A DNA stretch of 64,000 nt from CALBPI01 sp038531945 (GTDB lineage: Bacteria; Pseudomonadota; Gammaproteobacteria; Steroidobacterales; Woeseiaceae): positions 62,001 through 126,000 of the forward strand of contig JBCBBH010000007.1 of the NCBI GenBank assembly GCA_038531945.1, in the 5' to 3' direction. Positions 26,947 to 35,057 of this stretch are shown here, piece after piece; position 1 is the stretch's first letter, and each line of letters starts with the position of its first letter. The translations under genes were made by a program, and so were the position numbers. The notes under the pieces are model-generated. The model was not told where the DNA came from. It saw only the letters and a list, made by a program, of their open reading frames with translations, and searched no databases.

Positions 26947-27882
26947 ATGCATAGTTTTGAATCACAGTTGGCCGAGGTGCGTGAGTACCTCATGGGTCTG
27001 CAAATTCGCATCACGAACGAAGTCGCCGAGTTGGATGGCAAGGCCGAGTTCACAACCGACGCCTGGGAGCGCCCCGGCGGTGGCGGCGGCCGGTCGATGA
27101 TCTTGCAAAATGGCGCGTTAATGGAACAAGCAGGGGTCGGTTTCTCGCACGTGATGGGCGATGGTCTCCCGCCGAGCGCGACGAAGGCGCGACCGGAGTT
27201 GGCCGGCCGACGATTCGAGGCTGCCGGCGTTTCGCTGGTCTTCCATCCCGAGAACCCCTACATACCGACGACACACGCCAACGTGCGATGCTTCGCTGCG
27301 TTGAAGGACAATGAAGACCCTGTCTGGTGGTTTGGTGGCGGATTTGATCTGACGCCTTTTTATCCATTCGCAGAGGATGTCCGTTCTTGGCACGAAACGG
27401 CGAAAGCCGCATGTGAGCCATTTGGGACAGACGTTTATCCAGCGCACAAGGCGTGGTGCGATGAGTATTTCTACCTGCCCCACCGAGGCGAGACTCGTGG
27501 CATAGGCGGGCTGTTTTTCGATGACCTGAACGAATGGGGCTTCGAGCGCTGCTTTGCGTACCTGCAAAGTGTTGGCGATCACTTCATGCAAGCGTACGCG
27601 CCCATCGTACAACGCCGACGCAATCATCCGTGGGGTGAACGGGAACGGCAGTTCCAACTCTACCGACGCGGCCGCTACGTCGAATTCAACCTCGTCTACG
27701 ATCGTGGCACCTTGTTCGGACTGCAATCTGGCGGTCGAACGGAATCGATCTTGATGTCACTTCCCCCGCAGGTGCGTTGGGAGTATGGCTATCAACCTGA
27801 CGCGGGTAGCGCTGAGGCCGCGCTGACGGAAGACTGGCTGAAACCCCGCGACTGGCTGAGTGAGCTCGCACCCGCGGCTTGA
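26947..27882 (+). CDS. hemF: Oxygen-dependent coproporphyrinogen III oxidase
   Basis: 311 residues, normal length. It decarboxylates coproporphyrinogen III to protoporphyrinogen IX with O2. Motifs include N-P-x-I-P-T-T-H-A-N-V-R (about residues 102-113), W-W-F-G-G-G-F-D-L-T-P-F-Y, F-Y-L-P-H-R-G-E-T-R-G-I-G-G-L-F-F-D and Y-V-E-F-N-L-V-Y-D-R-G-T-x-F-G-L. Its presence indicates aerobic heme synthesis. In many relatives aroE follows immediately; here tag, a sigma/anti-sigma pair and hemB intervene. Confidence 0.97.
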   Translation: MHSFESQLAEVREYLMGLQIRITNEVAELDGKAEFTTDAWERPGGGGGRSMILQNGALMEQAGVGFSHVMGDGLPPSATKARPELAGRRFEAAGVSLVFHPENPYIPTTHANVRCFAALKDNEDPVWWFGGGFDLTPFYPFAEDVRSWHETAKAACEPFGTDVYPAHKAWCDEYFYLPHRGETRGIGGLFFDDLNEWGFERCFAYLQSVGDHFMQAYAPIVQRRRNHPWGERERQFQLYRRGRYVEFNLVYDRGTLFGLQSGGRTESILMSLPPQVRWEYGYQPDAGSAEAALTEDWLKPRDWLSELAPAA

Positions 27883-27900
27883 GCCGCCACGGGCTGGCAA

Positions 27901-28530
27901 CTAATCGAGACTAAACGTCTCACCGAGCGTTGCACACACCGGATATCTCGGACAATCGACAACATGATCGTTCACCATGCCCACGGCCTGCATGAACGCA
28001 TACATCGTTGTCGATCCAACAAATTTGAAGCCTCGCTGCTTCAGGTCTTTACTGATGGCATCGGAAATTTCTGACGTCGCCGGGCAGTCGGCCTGGGTGA
28101 CCCATTGGTTTTGGATCGGCTGACCATCAACGAAACGCCATAAATAACGGGCGAACGTACCGAACGACGCCTGCACATCGAGAAAGCGCTGTGCATTGAC
28201 CACGGTAGCGTCAATTTTCAGCCGGTTGCGGACAATGCCAGCATCGTCACGAAGTGCATGACGACGGGCTTCATCAAACCCGGCTACCACGCTGGCATCG
28301 AAGTCCGCAAATGCCCGTCGGTATCCCTCGCGCTTGGCCAGAATCGTCCGCCAGGATAAACCCGCCTGAGCAGACTCGAGAACAAGGAACTCAAACAGGG
28401 TTGGGTCGTCGGCGATCGGCACGCCCCACTCGGTATCATGGTAGGCCAAGTAGTCGTCGTTGACGCCGAGTGCCCAAGGGCAGGCCTCACGATCTGTTTG
28501 TCCGAGGGGTGATGCTTCCGTTGCCATCAT
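27901..28530 (-). CDS. tag: DNA-3-methyladenine glycosylase I
   Basis: 209 residues. It excises 3-methyladenine from alkylated DNA. The zinc-binding Cys is in C-P-W-A, the substrate-pocket residues in Y-H-D-T-E-W-G-V-P (about residues 30-38), and the C-terminal ligands in V-D-C-P-R-Y-P-V-C. The core S-A-Q-A-G-L-S-W-R-T-I-L is also typical. The start is uncertain by one codon (two tandem ATGs at 28530 and 28527). It is convergent with hemF, 18 bp apart. Confidence 0.95.
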   Translation of the reverse strand: MMATEASPLGQTDREACPWALGVNDDYLAYHDTEWGVPIADDPTLFEFLVLESAQAGLSWRTILAKREGYRRAFADFDASVVAGFDEARRHALRDDAGIVRNRLKIDATVVNAQRFLDVQASFGTFARYLWRFVDGQPIQNQWVTQADCPATSEISDAISKDLKQRGFKFVGSTTMYAFMQAVGMVNDHVVDCPRYPVCATLGETFSLD

Positions 28531-28645
28531 GCTGTCCCAGCCAGTTGTCCACCAAACTCAATGGTGCTCGCCAACCACAACAAACGCCACGCGGAATGGC
28601 GGTCCGAACGCAAAGAAATTGGCGGAAGCAGAGTAAGTAGCGCGC

Positions 28646-29464
28646 TCAGATCGAAAAGCCGAGCGATTCGCCTGAAGATGCCCTGACCGCCTCGACGCTT
28701 TCCTTGTCGCGCCCGATGATGGCGACACTGCCACCCTCACCCGCCGGCAGAATGACGCCCTCATATCCACCTCGCATGATGGACTTCGGTCCGTCGACCA
28801 TCACATTCGGCATCACAAGAATCGTCACAGGACCGTTCTCGGTCTGCACCACCAGATGCGGCACCAGCTCACCGTTGACGACGCAACTTTTTGCGTAACT
28901 GATTGGTCCTGGCGCTACATCCATCAATGCACCAACCGGCGACAACACCTGCGATACCTGTTCGGAACTGACTCGAAGGTCCGTCTGAACCATGCTCGAA
29001 GATATCTCCGGGCCAAGCGCCTCAATCATTTCAGCGATCAGCGCATCCGTTTGTGCATCCGCAGGAACCGCCGCGACTAGCGGGTTCGTCCCGCCCAGCG
29101 CAGGATCCTCAGCGATCTCAGTCTGCCGCAGCACAAGCCCGGCGACCAACGCCAGGCAGGCCGCAAGACCAACCCAAGCCGGCAATTGCCATCGTGACTT
29201 CGAGCGGGCATCAAGCTGAACAACATTATCGCTCGATGATTCCGACTCGGTCTTCGCTGCGGCGAGCGCCGCCATATCGGGTATTGATCCGCCAACGGAA
29301 TCAGGCACGGGCACTTCGAACGCGCGTTGCAGCCGCTGCTCCAGTTCCAACGCCTTTTGACGTAACTCTGCACTGCGCGGGCACTCTTCCGCACGCTTGA
29401 GCAACTCCGCGGATTCGTCCGTCGGATCTGCGAGGATCGCCCGTTCAAATTCGTCAAAGTTCAT
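28646..29464 (-). CDS. Anti-sigma factor, DUF3379 family
   Basis: 272 residues. The N-terminal cytoplasmic part (F-D-E-F-E-R-A-I-L-A-D-P, repeated Glu/Arg helices) is the DUF3379 sigma-binding region. A single membrane helix lies at about residues 92-113. The C-terminal about 150 residues are periplasmic, beta-rich, and would be the sensory part. The gene overlaps the sigma gene by 4 nt (ATGA). It most likely holds the ECF sigma inactive until an envelope signal arrives. Confidence 0.85.
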   Translation of the reverse strand: MNFDEFERAILADPTDESAELLKRAEECPRSAELRQKALELEQRLQRAFEVPVPDSVGGSIPDMAALAAAKTESESSSDNVVQLDARSKSRWQLPAWVGLAACLALVAGLVLRQTEIAEDPALGGTNPLVAAVPADAQTDALIAEMIEALGPEISSSMVQTDLRVSSEQVSQVLSPVGALMDVAPGPISYAKSCVVNGELVPHLVVQTENGPVTILVMPNVMVDGPKSIMRGGYEGVILPAGEGGSVAIIGRDKESVEAVRASSGESLGFSI

Positions 29465-30000
29465 TCATCTTCTCCAAGGTCGAAGCCGTCAATCAACTTC
29501 TTCCGTGCGCGATGCAATCGGGTTAGCACCGCGCCATTACTAAGACCCATGATCTCGGCAATTTCTTTCGTCGAATGCCCCATTAACACCTGCAGAGCCA
29601 GTGGCTCCCGGTAGTCTGCATCCAGCGCAAATATCGCCGCTCTCATGTCGTCGGTATCCGTGTCTTGCTCCGTGGCCAGATGCAGCGTCGGCGCACCGAC
29701 CAACTCGTCGATATCTACGGTCTCGAGGCGCTTCCTTTCAAAGAATCGCGCATTCTCGCGCCGCACAATCGTGAGCAGCCAGGGCTTCGCAGCCTGATCT
29801 TCACGAAGTGAGTCCAATGACTTCCACGCTCGCAACATCGCGTCTTGCACGACATCTTCCGCCAACGCGGGATCCTTGCTCAACCAGTAGGCGTACCGGA
29901 ACAGATCATCCCGATGTTCGCCTACTAGTGTTTCGAAGCGCTTCTGCCTTGCAGCATCACTCGCATTACCGTGCATCAACAGACCTTGAGAACTTGTCAT
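29461..30000 (-). CDS. ECF-type RNA polymerase sigma factor
   Basis: 179 residues from ATG 30000; ATG 29976 has the better ribosome site (AAGG seven bases before) and is a likely true start. Region 2 reads L-F-R-Y-A-Y-W-L-S-K-D-P-A-L-A-E-D-V-V-Q-D-A-M-L-R-A-W, and region 4 has the H-S-T-K-E-I-A-E-I-M-G-L-S-N-G-A-V HTH. It directs RNA polymerase to a small regulon, usually including its own operon. Its partner is the DUF3379 anti-sigma gene directly downstream. No conserved AAC-type -35 site is obvious in the 115-bp gap before it. Confidence 0.93.
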   Translation of the reverse strand: MTSSQGLLMHGNASDAARQKRFETLVGEHRDDLFRYAYWLSKDPALAEDVVQDAMLRAWKSLDSLREDQAAKPWLLTIVRRENARFFERKRLETVDIDELVGAPTLHLATEQDTDTDDMRAAIFALDADYREPLALQVLMGHSTKEIAEIMGLSNGAVLTRLHRARKKLIDGFDLGEDE

Positions 30001-30115
30001 TTATTTCATCGATCGACCGAAATCGCCCCCCTTATCGATGTTGACCGCCTACTTTACTTGGACAGCGTCGCCGAATATAGCCAAAATCTACCGTCAGCTA
30101 ATCGGAACACTCGGA

Positions 30116-31123
30116 ATGCATAACGATAAGACCCCTGGATTTCCGCTCACCAGAATGCGCCGGCGGCGGCGCTACGGCTGGCTCCGCGAACTGCTCGCAG
30201 AGCACTTACTGTCGGCCAAGGACTTCCTCTACCCGGTGTTCGTGCTGGACGGTGAGGGTCGCGAAGAGCCCGTTCCCTCCATGCCGGGGGTATCGCGACG
30301 CAGCATCGACCGCCTCCTGGATCACCTTGAATCAGCCGTCGAGCTCGGAATTCCCGGTGTCGTGCTGTTTCCGGTCATCGATGGCGAACTGAAAACAGAG
30401 GACGGAAGTGCGTGTCATGACGATGCGGGTCTCGTGCCGCGCACCATCAAGGCGATCAAACAGCGCTTTCCGAATCTCGGCGTCATCACCGATGTTGCGC
30501 TGGATCCTTATACGACCCATGGGCAGGATGGGATCATCGATTCCGCCGGGTATGTGCTCAACGACGTGACGGTCAGCATGCTCGAGCGACAAGCTGTCTG
30601 TCATGCCAAGGCAGGCGCGGATATCGTCGCACCTTCTGACATGATGGACGGGCGCATCGGGGCGATTCGGCGCGCGCTGGAAGTAAACGGTTTCCCGAAC
30701 ACGTTGATCCTGTCTTATGCCGCAAAGTACGCATCGTGCTACTACGGCCCTTTCCGGGATGCGGTCGGCTCGGCCGGAAACCTGGGCGGCGGCGGCAAAC
30801 ACAGCTACCAGATGGACCCCGCCAACGGCCGGGAGGCAATACGTGAGGTTGCGCTCGATGTCGACGAGGGTGCCGACATGGTCATGGTGAAGCCTGCGAT
30901 GCCCTACCTCGACGTGATCCGAGACGTCGCCGCCAATTTCGAGGTGCCGGTGCTGGCCTATCAGGTCAGCGGCGAGTACGCGATGCTGGCAGCCGCGAGT
31001 GCAAACGGGTGGTTAGACGGACGCGAAGCGACGCTGGAGGCACTGTTGTCGATCAAGCGCGCTGGCGCTCGAGGCATTCTCACCTACAGTGCGATCGATG
31101 CAGCGCGGTGGATCTCCGAGTAA
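30116..31123 (+). CDS. hemB: Delta-aminolevulinic acid dehydratase (zinc-independent type)
   Basis: 335 residues from ATG 30116; an upstream in-frame ATG at 30038 would add 26 unconserved residues. Two 5-aminolevulinates are condensed to porphobilinogen. The active-site region D-V-A-L-D-P-Y-T-T-H-G-Q-D-G (about residues 125-138) has Ala/Asp in place of the zinc-binding cysteines, the Mg2+-dependent form seen in Pseudomonas. Schiff-base lysines are in A-A-K-Y-A-S and M-V-K-P-A-M-P-Y. It diverges from the sigma gene. Confidence 0.96.
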   Translation: MHNDKTPGFPLTRMRRRRRYGWLRELLAEHLLSAKDFLYPVFVLDGEGREEPVPSMPGVSRRSIDRLLDHLESAVELGIPGVVLFPVIDGELKTEDGSACHDDAGLVPRTIKAIKQRFPNLGVITDVALDPYTTHGQDGIIDSAGYVLNDVTVSMLERQAVCHAKAGADIVAPSDMMDGRIGAIRRALEVNGFPNTLILSYAAKYASCYYGPFRDAVGSAGNLGGGGKHSYQMDPANGREAIREVALDVDEGADMVMVKPAMPYLDVIRDVAANFEVPVLAYQVSGEYAMLAAASANGWLDGREATLEALLSIKRAGARGILTYSAIDAARWISE

Positions 31124-31171
31124 CATAAGTCGTACAAGGGTTGGTCAACGACGGCAACGGGAGTCGATCTA

Positions 31172-32014
31172 TTGGTTCAGGAAACCGCTATTCTCGATCG
31201 CTATGGAGTGATCGGTTACCCCATCTCGCAGAGCAAATCCCCGGTCATCCACCAACAGTTTGCGGAACAGACCGGCGAACAACTGATTTATGAACTGATC
31301 GAGGCGCACCCCGACAATCTGGAGAAGGTCGTCAAGCAGTTCCAGCGCGCCGGCGGCAAAGGTCTAAACGTGACCGTTCCGCACAAGAGTCGCGTTACCC
31401 GCCTTGTCGATGAACTCAGCGAAGCGGCGAGCATCGCCGGCGCCGTCAACACGCTCAAGCTGGACAATGACCGCGTGGTCGGGTTCAACACAGACGGCAT
31501 TGGTCTCGTGCGCGATTTGCGCGACAACTGGAAGTGCGAAATTCCTGACACTCGAATCTTGATTCTCGGCGCCGGCGGGGCGACCCAAGGCATCCTGGGC
31601 CCGCTGCTGGATCTGGAACCCGAGTCCATCGTGATCGCGAACCGAACCGTCGTCAAAGCGGACGCGCTGGCAAACCATTTCGGCGCTCTCGGCAATGTTG
31701 AAGGCATGCGCTTTGGAGATGTCAAAAGTGTCGAGCCATTCGACCTTGTGATCAACGCCACATCGGCCGACCTTTCCGGCGAAACACCACCGTTTCCACA
31801 CCAGGCAATCAAGCGCGGTCATACCGCTTGCTACGATTTGTCCTACGCGCTACACAAGACGCCGTTCATAACCTGGGCAGAACAGGCGGACGCGGGCCGC
31901 ACCCGCGCGGGCTGGGGCATGTTGATCGAGCAGGCTGCGGAGTCCTTCCGTATCTGGCGCGGTATCCAACCTGAGACAAAGCCAGTACTGCAACGCCTAC
32001 CTGCCGCAAATTAA
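31172..32014 (+). CDS. aroE: Shikimate dehydrogenase
   Basis: 280 residues from TTG 31172, with GGGAG about eight bases upstream. It reduces 3-dehydroshikimate with NADPH in the chorismate pathway that feeds the trp operon at 39-45 kb. Substrate-binding G-Y-P-I-S-Q-S-K-S-P and N-V-T-V-P-H-K-S, and the nucleotide loop G-A-G-G-A-T-Q-G are intact. The gene lies 48 bp after hemB and is probably co-transcribed with it. Confidence 0.95.
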   Translation: MVQETAILDRYGVIGYPISQSKSPVIHQQFAEQTGEQLIYELIEAHPDNLEKVVKQFQRAGGKGLNVTVPHKSRVTRLVDELSEAASIAGAVNTLKLDNDRVVGFNTDGIGLVRDLRDNWKCEIPDTRILILGAGGATQGILGPLLDLEPESIVIANRTVVKADALANHFGALGNVEGMRFGDVKSVEPFDLVINATSADLSGETPPFPHQAIKRGHTACYDLSYALHKTPFITWAEQADAGRTRAGWGMLIEQAAESFRIWRGIQPETKPVLQRLPAAN

Positions 32015-32103
32015 TTCGACAAAACCTGCATCCGATCAATTCGAGCCTTCGAAATCACGGCCGAGTACGCACTCGTCTTACGTTTTAGGAGGACTTGAAG
32101 ACC

Positions 32104-33477
32104 ATGTTGCGAAACAAATTGATGGCGATGATCGCCGTTTCTACGCTGGCACTGACCGGCTGCGATATTTTTGAGGATGACGACGACACCACAATCGTGG
32201 AGCCTGCGGTACTGCGCGTATTGCACGCCTCCCCGGATGCGCCTGCCGTTGATGTACTGATCGACGGCGCCGTGCAAGTGGCTGGCGCCAATTTCAAGGA
32301 TGGCACGGGTAACCTCGTCGTCGCGCCTGGCACATATAACGTGCAGGTGGATGGGTTGACGCCGGGTGGCAACACCACGGTAATCGGACCCGTCGATCTC
32401 GAGCTCGCATCGGGCATCGAATACACCGTAATAGCGTCCGGCGAAGTCGCGAGCATCGCGCCTTTGATCATCGAATTGCCGAACGAATCGCCGGCAGTCG
32501 GCAATTTGCGGGCGACCGTCGTACACGGCGCGCCGAACGCCCCCGCCGTCGACGTTTACGTAACCGCTCCAGGCGCCGATCTGGCGGCTTCTGCGGCACT
32601 CGGCAGCTTCAGCTTCGGCGAGTCACTGGGTCCGGTTGAAGTCGCGGGTGGCGACTACCAGATCCGCGTTACGCTGGCTGGCGACGCTGCCGCCGTCGTG
32701 TACGACAGCGGAACACTGACATTGCCAGGCGGGTTGGATCTGTTGCTCACGGCCGTACAGAACACGACCACCGGTGAATCTCCGATCAGTCTGTCCGTGC
32801 TGGACGGCACCGGTTCGAGTGAAATTCTGGATACCAACACGCCCGCGTCCCTGCGTGTAATCCACAATTCGCCTGACGCCCCGGCGGTCGACATCATCGT
32901 CAACGATGACTTTGATAATCCACTGGTGCCAGGTCTGGCATTCCCGAACTTCACAGGCTTCGTCGATGTGCCGCCCGCAACCTATAACGTCAAAGTCACC
33001 CCGGCTGGAGATGCGGGAACCATCGTTATTGATGCGGATCTTGACCTCGCCGCTGGTACCGAATACTCGGTTTATGCGACAGGTTTGTTGGCGGAAATAG
33101 CCCCACAAGTCCTCGTCGACGAGCGACGTGCCGTGGCCACGCAGGCGCAGCTTCGCGTGCTGCACGGCTCACCATCTGCAGGGCCCGTCGACATTTTCGC
33201 GACGGCTCCAGGCACGGATATCACGACCGTAAGCCCGAACTTCAGCAATGTTCCGTTCCGTGCAGAGACCGGCTACGTCCAACTGCCGGCCGGCACTTAC
33301 ACCGTGACTGTCGCGCCCACAGGCACGACCACCGCGGCGATCGGACCGATCGACATTACGCTCGAAGCGGGTGGCGTCTACACCGCAGTCGCCCGCGACG
33401 CTACGGGCAGCGGCACGCCGCTTGGCCTGATTCTGCTTGACGATTTCAATCTTCTGGCAGCAGAAGCTCAGCCGTAA
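32104..33477 (+). CDS. Lipoprotein with four DUF4397 repeats
   Basis: 457 residues from ATG 32104 behind AGGAGG; an in-frame TTG at 32095 is too close to it. The signal peptide ends A-L-T-G-C-D, a lipobox, followed by an acidic D-D-D-D-T-T stretch. Four repeats start near residues 36, 135, 249 and 349, each with L-R-V-L-H-A/G-S-P-D/N-A-P-x-V-D-V and a G-T-Y-x-V-x-V strand. DUF4397 domains are extracellular beta modules of unknown function, possibly adhesive. It is flanked by a strong terminator. Confidence 0.9.
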   Translation: MLRNKLMAMIAVSTLALTGCDIFEDDDDTTIVEPAVLRVLHASPDAPAVDVLIDGAVQVAGANFKDGTGNLVVAPGTYNVQVDGLTPGGNTTVIGPVDLELASGIEYTVIASGEVASIAPLIIELPNESPAVGNLRATVVHGAPNAPAVDVYVTAPGADLAASAALGSFSFGESLGPVEVAGGDYQIRVTLAGDAAAVVYDSGTLTLPGGLDLLLTAVQNTTTGESPISLSVLDGTGSSEILDTNTPASLRVIHNSPDAPAVDIIVNDDFDNPLVPGLAFPNFTGFVDVPPATYNVKVTPAGDAGTIVIDADLDLAAGTEYSVYATGLLAEIAPQVLVDERRAVATQAQLRVLHGSPSAGPVDIFATAPGTDITTVSPNFSNVPFRAETGYVQLPAGTYTVTVAPTGTTTAAIGPIDITLEAGGVYTAVARDATGSGTPLGLILLDDFNLLAAEAQP

Positions 33478-33497
33478 ACCTCGGCTCCGCGAAAGCG

Positions 33498-33536
33498 AAA
33501 AAGCCGCACTGGGTCGTCCCGGTGCGGCTTTTTTTT
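33498..33536 (+). terminator. Rho-independent terminator after the DUF4397 gene
   Basis: Stem AAGCCGCAC (33501-33509) with GTGCGGCTT (33522-33530), extended by a GGG/CCC pairing and followed by eight T. An A-run on the other side lets it also serve the convergent gor gene. Confidence 0.9.
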
Positions 33537-33569
33537 GGCGGTAAGACCTGAAGCGTGTGACGCAGAAAC

Positions 33570-34916
33570 CTAACGCATTGTCACAAGCTCCTCGGCGCTG
33601 GTCGGATGAATGGCCACAGTATCGTCGAAATCGCGCTTGGTCGCGCCCATCCGGATCGCCACGGCAAAGCCCTGCATCATCTCGTCGGCGCCGTCACCGA
33701 AAACATGACAGCCAACAATTCGCTCGTCATCACCCGCAACCACCAGCTTCATCGCCGCGCGTCGTTTGTAGTCGCCTAGCGCGTAGCGCATTGGCGTGAA
33801 TTGAGAGGTATAAACGCGAACCGTATCGCCGTACTGATCGCGGGCCTCCGTTTCGGTCAAGCCCACGGTACCCATAGGAGGATGTGAGAACACAACAGTT
33901 GCGATGTCGCGATATTCAAGTCGGCGATCCTTCATGCCGCCGAAGATCCGATCCGCTAGTCGCCTTCCGGCCGCAATCGCCACTGGCGTCAGCGCGACCG
34001 CGCCGGTCACATCCCCCAGCGCAAAGATATGGTCTGTCGCCGTCTTCTGCCACTCATCTACCACGATGAACCCATCCGAATCCATCGCGACACCAGCCCT
34101 GGCCAAGTCGAGATCGTGGATAGCCGGGTCCCGACCCACTGCCCAGATCACGCAATCGAAGCCACCGAATTCCCGCCCATCGGTGCCACTCAATGTCAGG
34201 CTCTTATCGTCAGAATGCAGGGCATTCGGCACAAAATGATCCACCAGTTCAATACCATCAGCCTGCATAGCGTCGGTCACGGCTTCACGCAGCATCGGAT
34301 CGAAAGATCGCAACACACCATCATGTCGGACCAGTACCGTCGTCTGCGCGCCCAATGCCTGCAACACGCCACCGAGCTCGACTGCCACGTAGCCGCTACC
34401 GACCAGCGCGACTTTCTGCGGTAACTCCTCGAGTTCAAAAAAACCGTCGGAGGTGATGCCCAGCTCCGCTCCAGGCACGTTTGGCAGACGAGGATAACCG
34501 CCGGTTGCAATCGTGATCACGCCAGCGGTGTATGAGCGACCGTCCACCTTGATGCTGTTGGCATCGACAAAACTCGCCCGGCCTCGAACCACGTCGATCG
34601 ATTTACGATCGAGATTGTTCGCATAGATGCCGTTCAACCGACTCACGTAGGCATCCCGTGCGGCTTTCAACGTGCGCCAATGATGCATGGGTGTCTGACG
34701 CTCGAACCCGTAGCTTTCGGCAATATGGGCGTTTTCCGCGACATTAGCGGCGTACCACATCACCTTCTTGGGCACGCAACCGACGTTGACGCAGGTACCG
34801 CCCAGGCGGCCCGACTCAACGACCATGACACGTGCCCCATATTCAACAGCGCGCTGCGCGTGTGCCAGGCCCCCGCTGCCACCGCCAATCACGATCAAAT
34901 CGTATTCAGTTGCCAC
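33570..34916 (-). CDS. gor: Glutathione-disulfide reductase
   Basis: 448 residues, a class I flavoprotein disulfide reductase. The FAD loop V-I-G-G-G-S-G-G, the redox-active disulfide G-G-T-C-V-N-V-G-C-V-P-K-K (about residues 39-51), the NADPH loop V-G-S-G-Y-V-A-V-E-L-G-G, the A-L-G-D-V-T segment and the C-terminal His-Glu pair (H-P-T-S-A-E-E) are present. The V-N-V-G form of the disulfide motif favours glutathione over lipoamide. It reduces GSSG with NADPH in the cytoplasm. It diverges from prlC. Confidence 0.93.
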   Translation of the reverse strand: MATEYDLIVIGGGSGGLAHAQRAVEYGARVMVVESGRLGGTCVNVGCVPKKVMWYAANVAENAHIAESYGFERQTPMHHWRTLKAARDAYVSRLNGIYANNLDRKSIDVVRGRASFVDANSIKVDGRSYTAGVITIATGGYPRLPNVPGAELGITSDGFFELEELPQKVALVGSGYVAVELGGVLQALGAQTTVLVRHDGVLRSFDPMLREAVTDAMQADGIELVDHFVPNALHSDDKSLTLSGTDGREFGGFDCVIWAVGRDPAIHDLDLARAGVAMDSDGFIVVDEWQKTATDHIFALGDVTGAVALTPVAIAAGRRLADRIFGGMKDRRLEYRDIATVVFSHPPMGTVGLTETEARDQYGDTVRVYTSQFTPMRYALGDYKRRAAMKLVVAGDDERIVGCHVFGDGADEMMQGFAVAIRMGATKRDFDDTVAIHPTSAEELVTMR

Positions 34917-35057
34917 CCGTGGTCCTTCAATCTCGTAAATCGAGCCTGCATGCTACACTTCAAAGCATCGGCGGCACAGATCGCTCGGTCATTCGACACC
35001 AATGTCAAAGCCGAACAGCTGCAGCCAACAGCAAGAACACAGTCAGCGGATTCCAGC

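Noticed and set aside
34680..35057. In-frame extension of prlC into the gor gene
   Set aside because: The first about 126 codons overlap gor on the other strand and do not match the family; the conserved start is at L-F-Q-L-P-D, so the start was set at TTG 35058.
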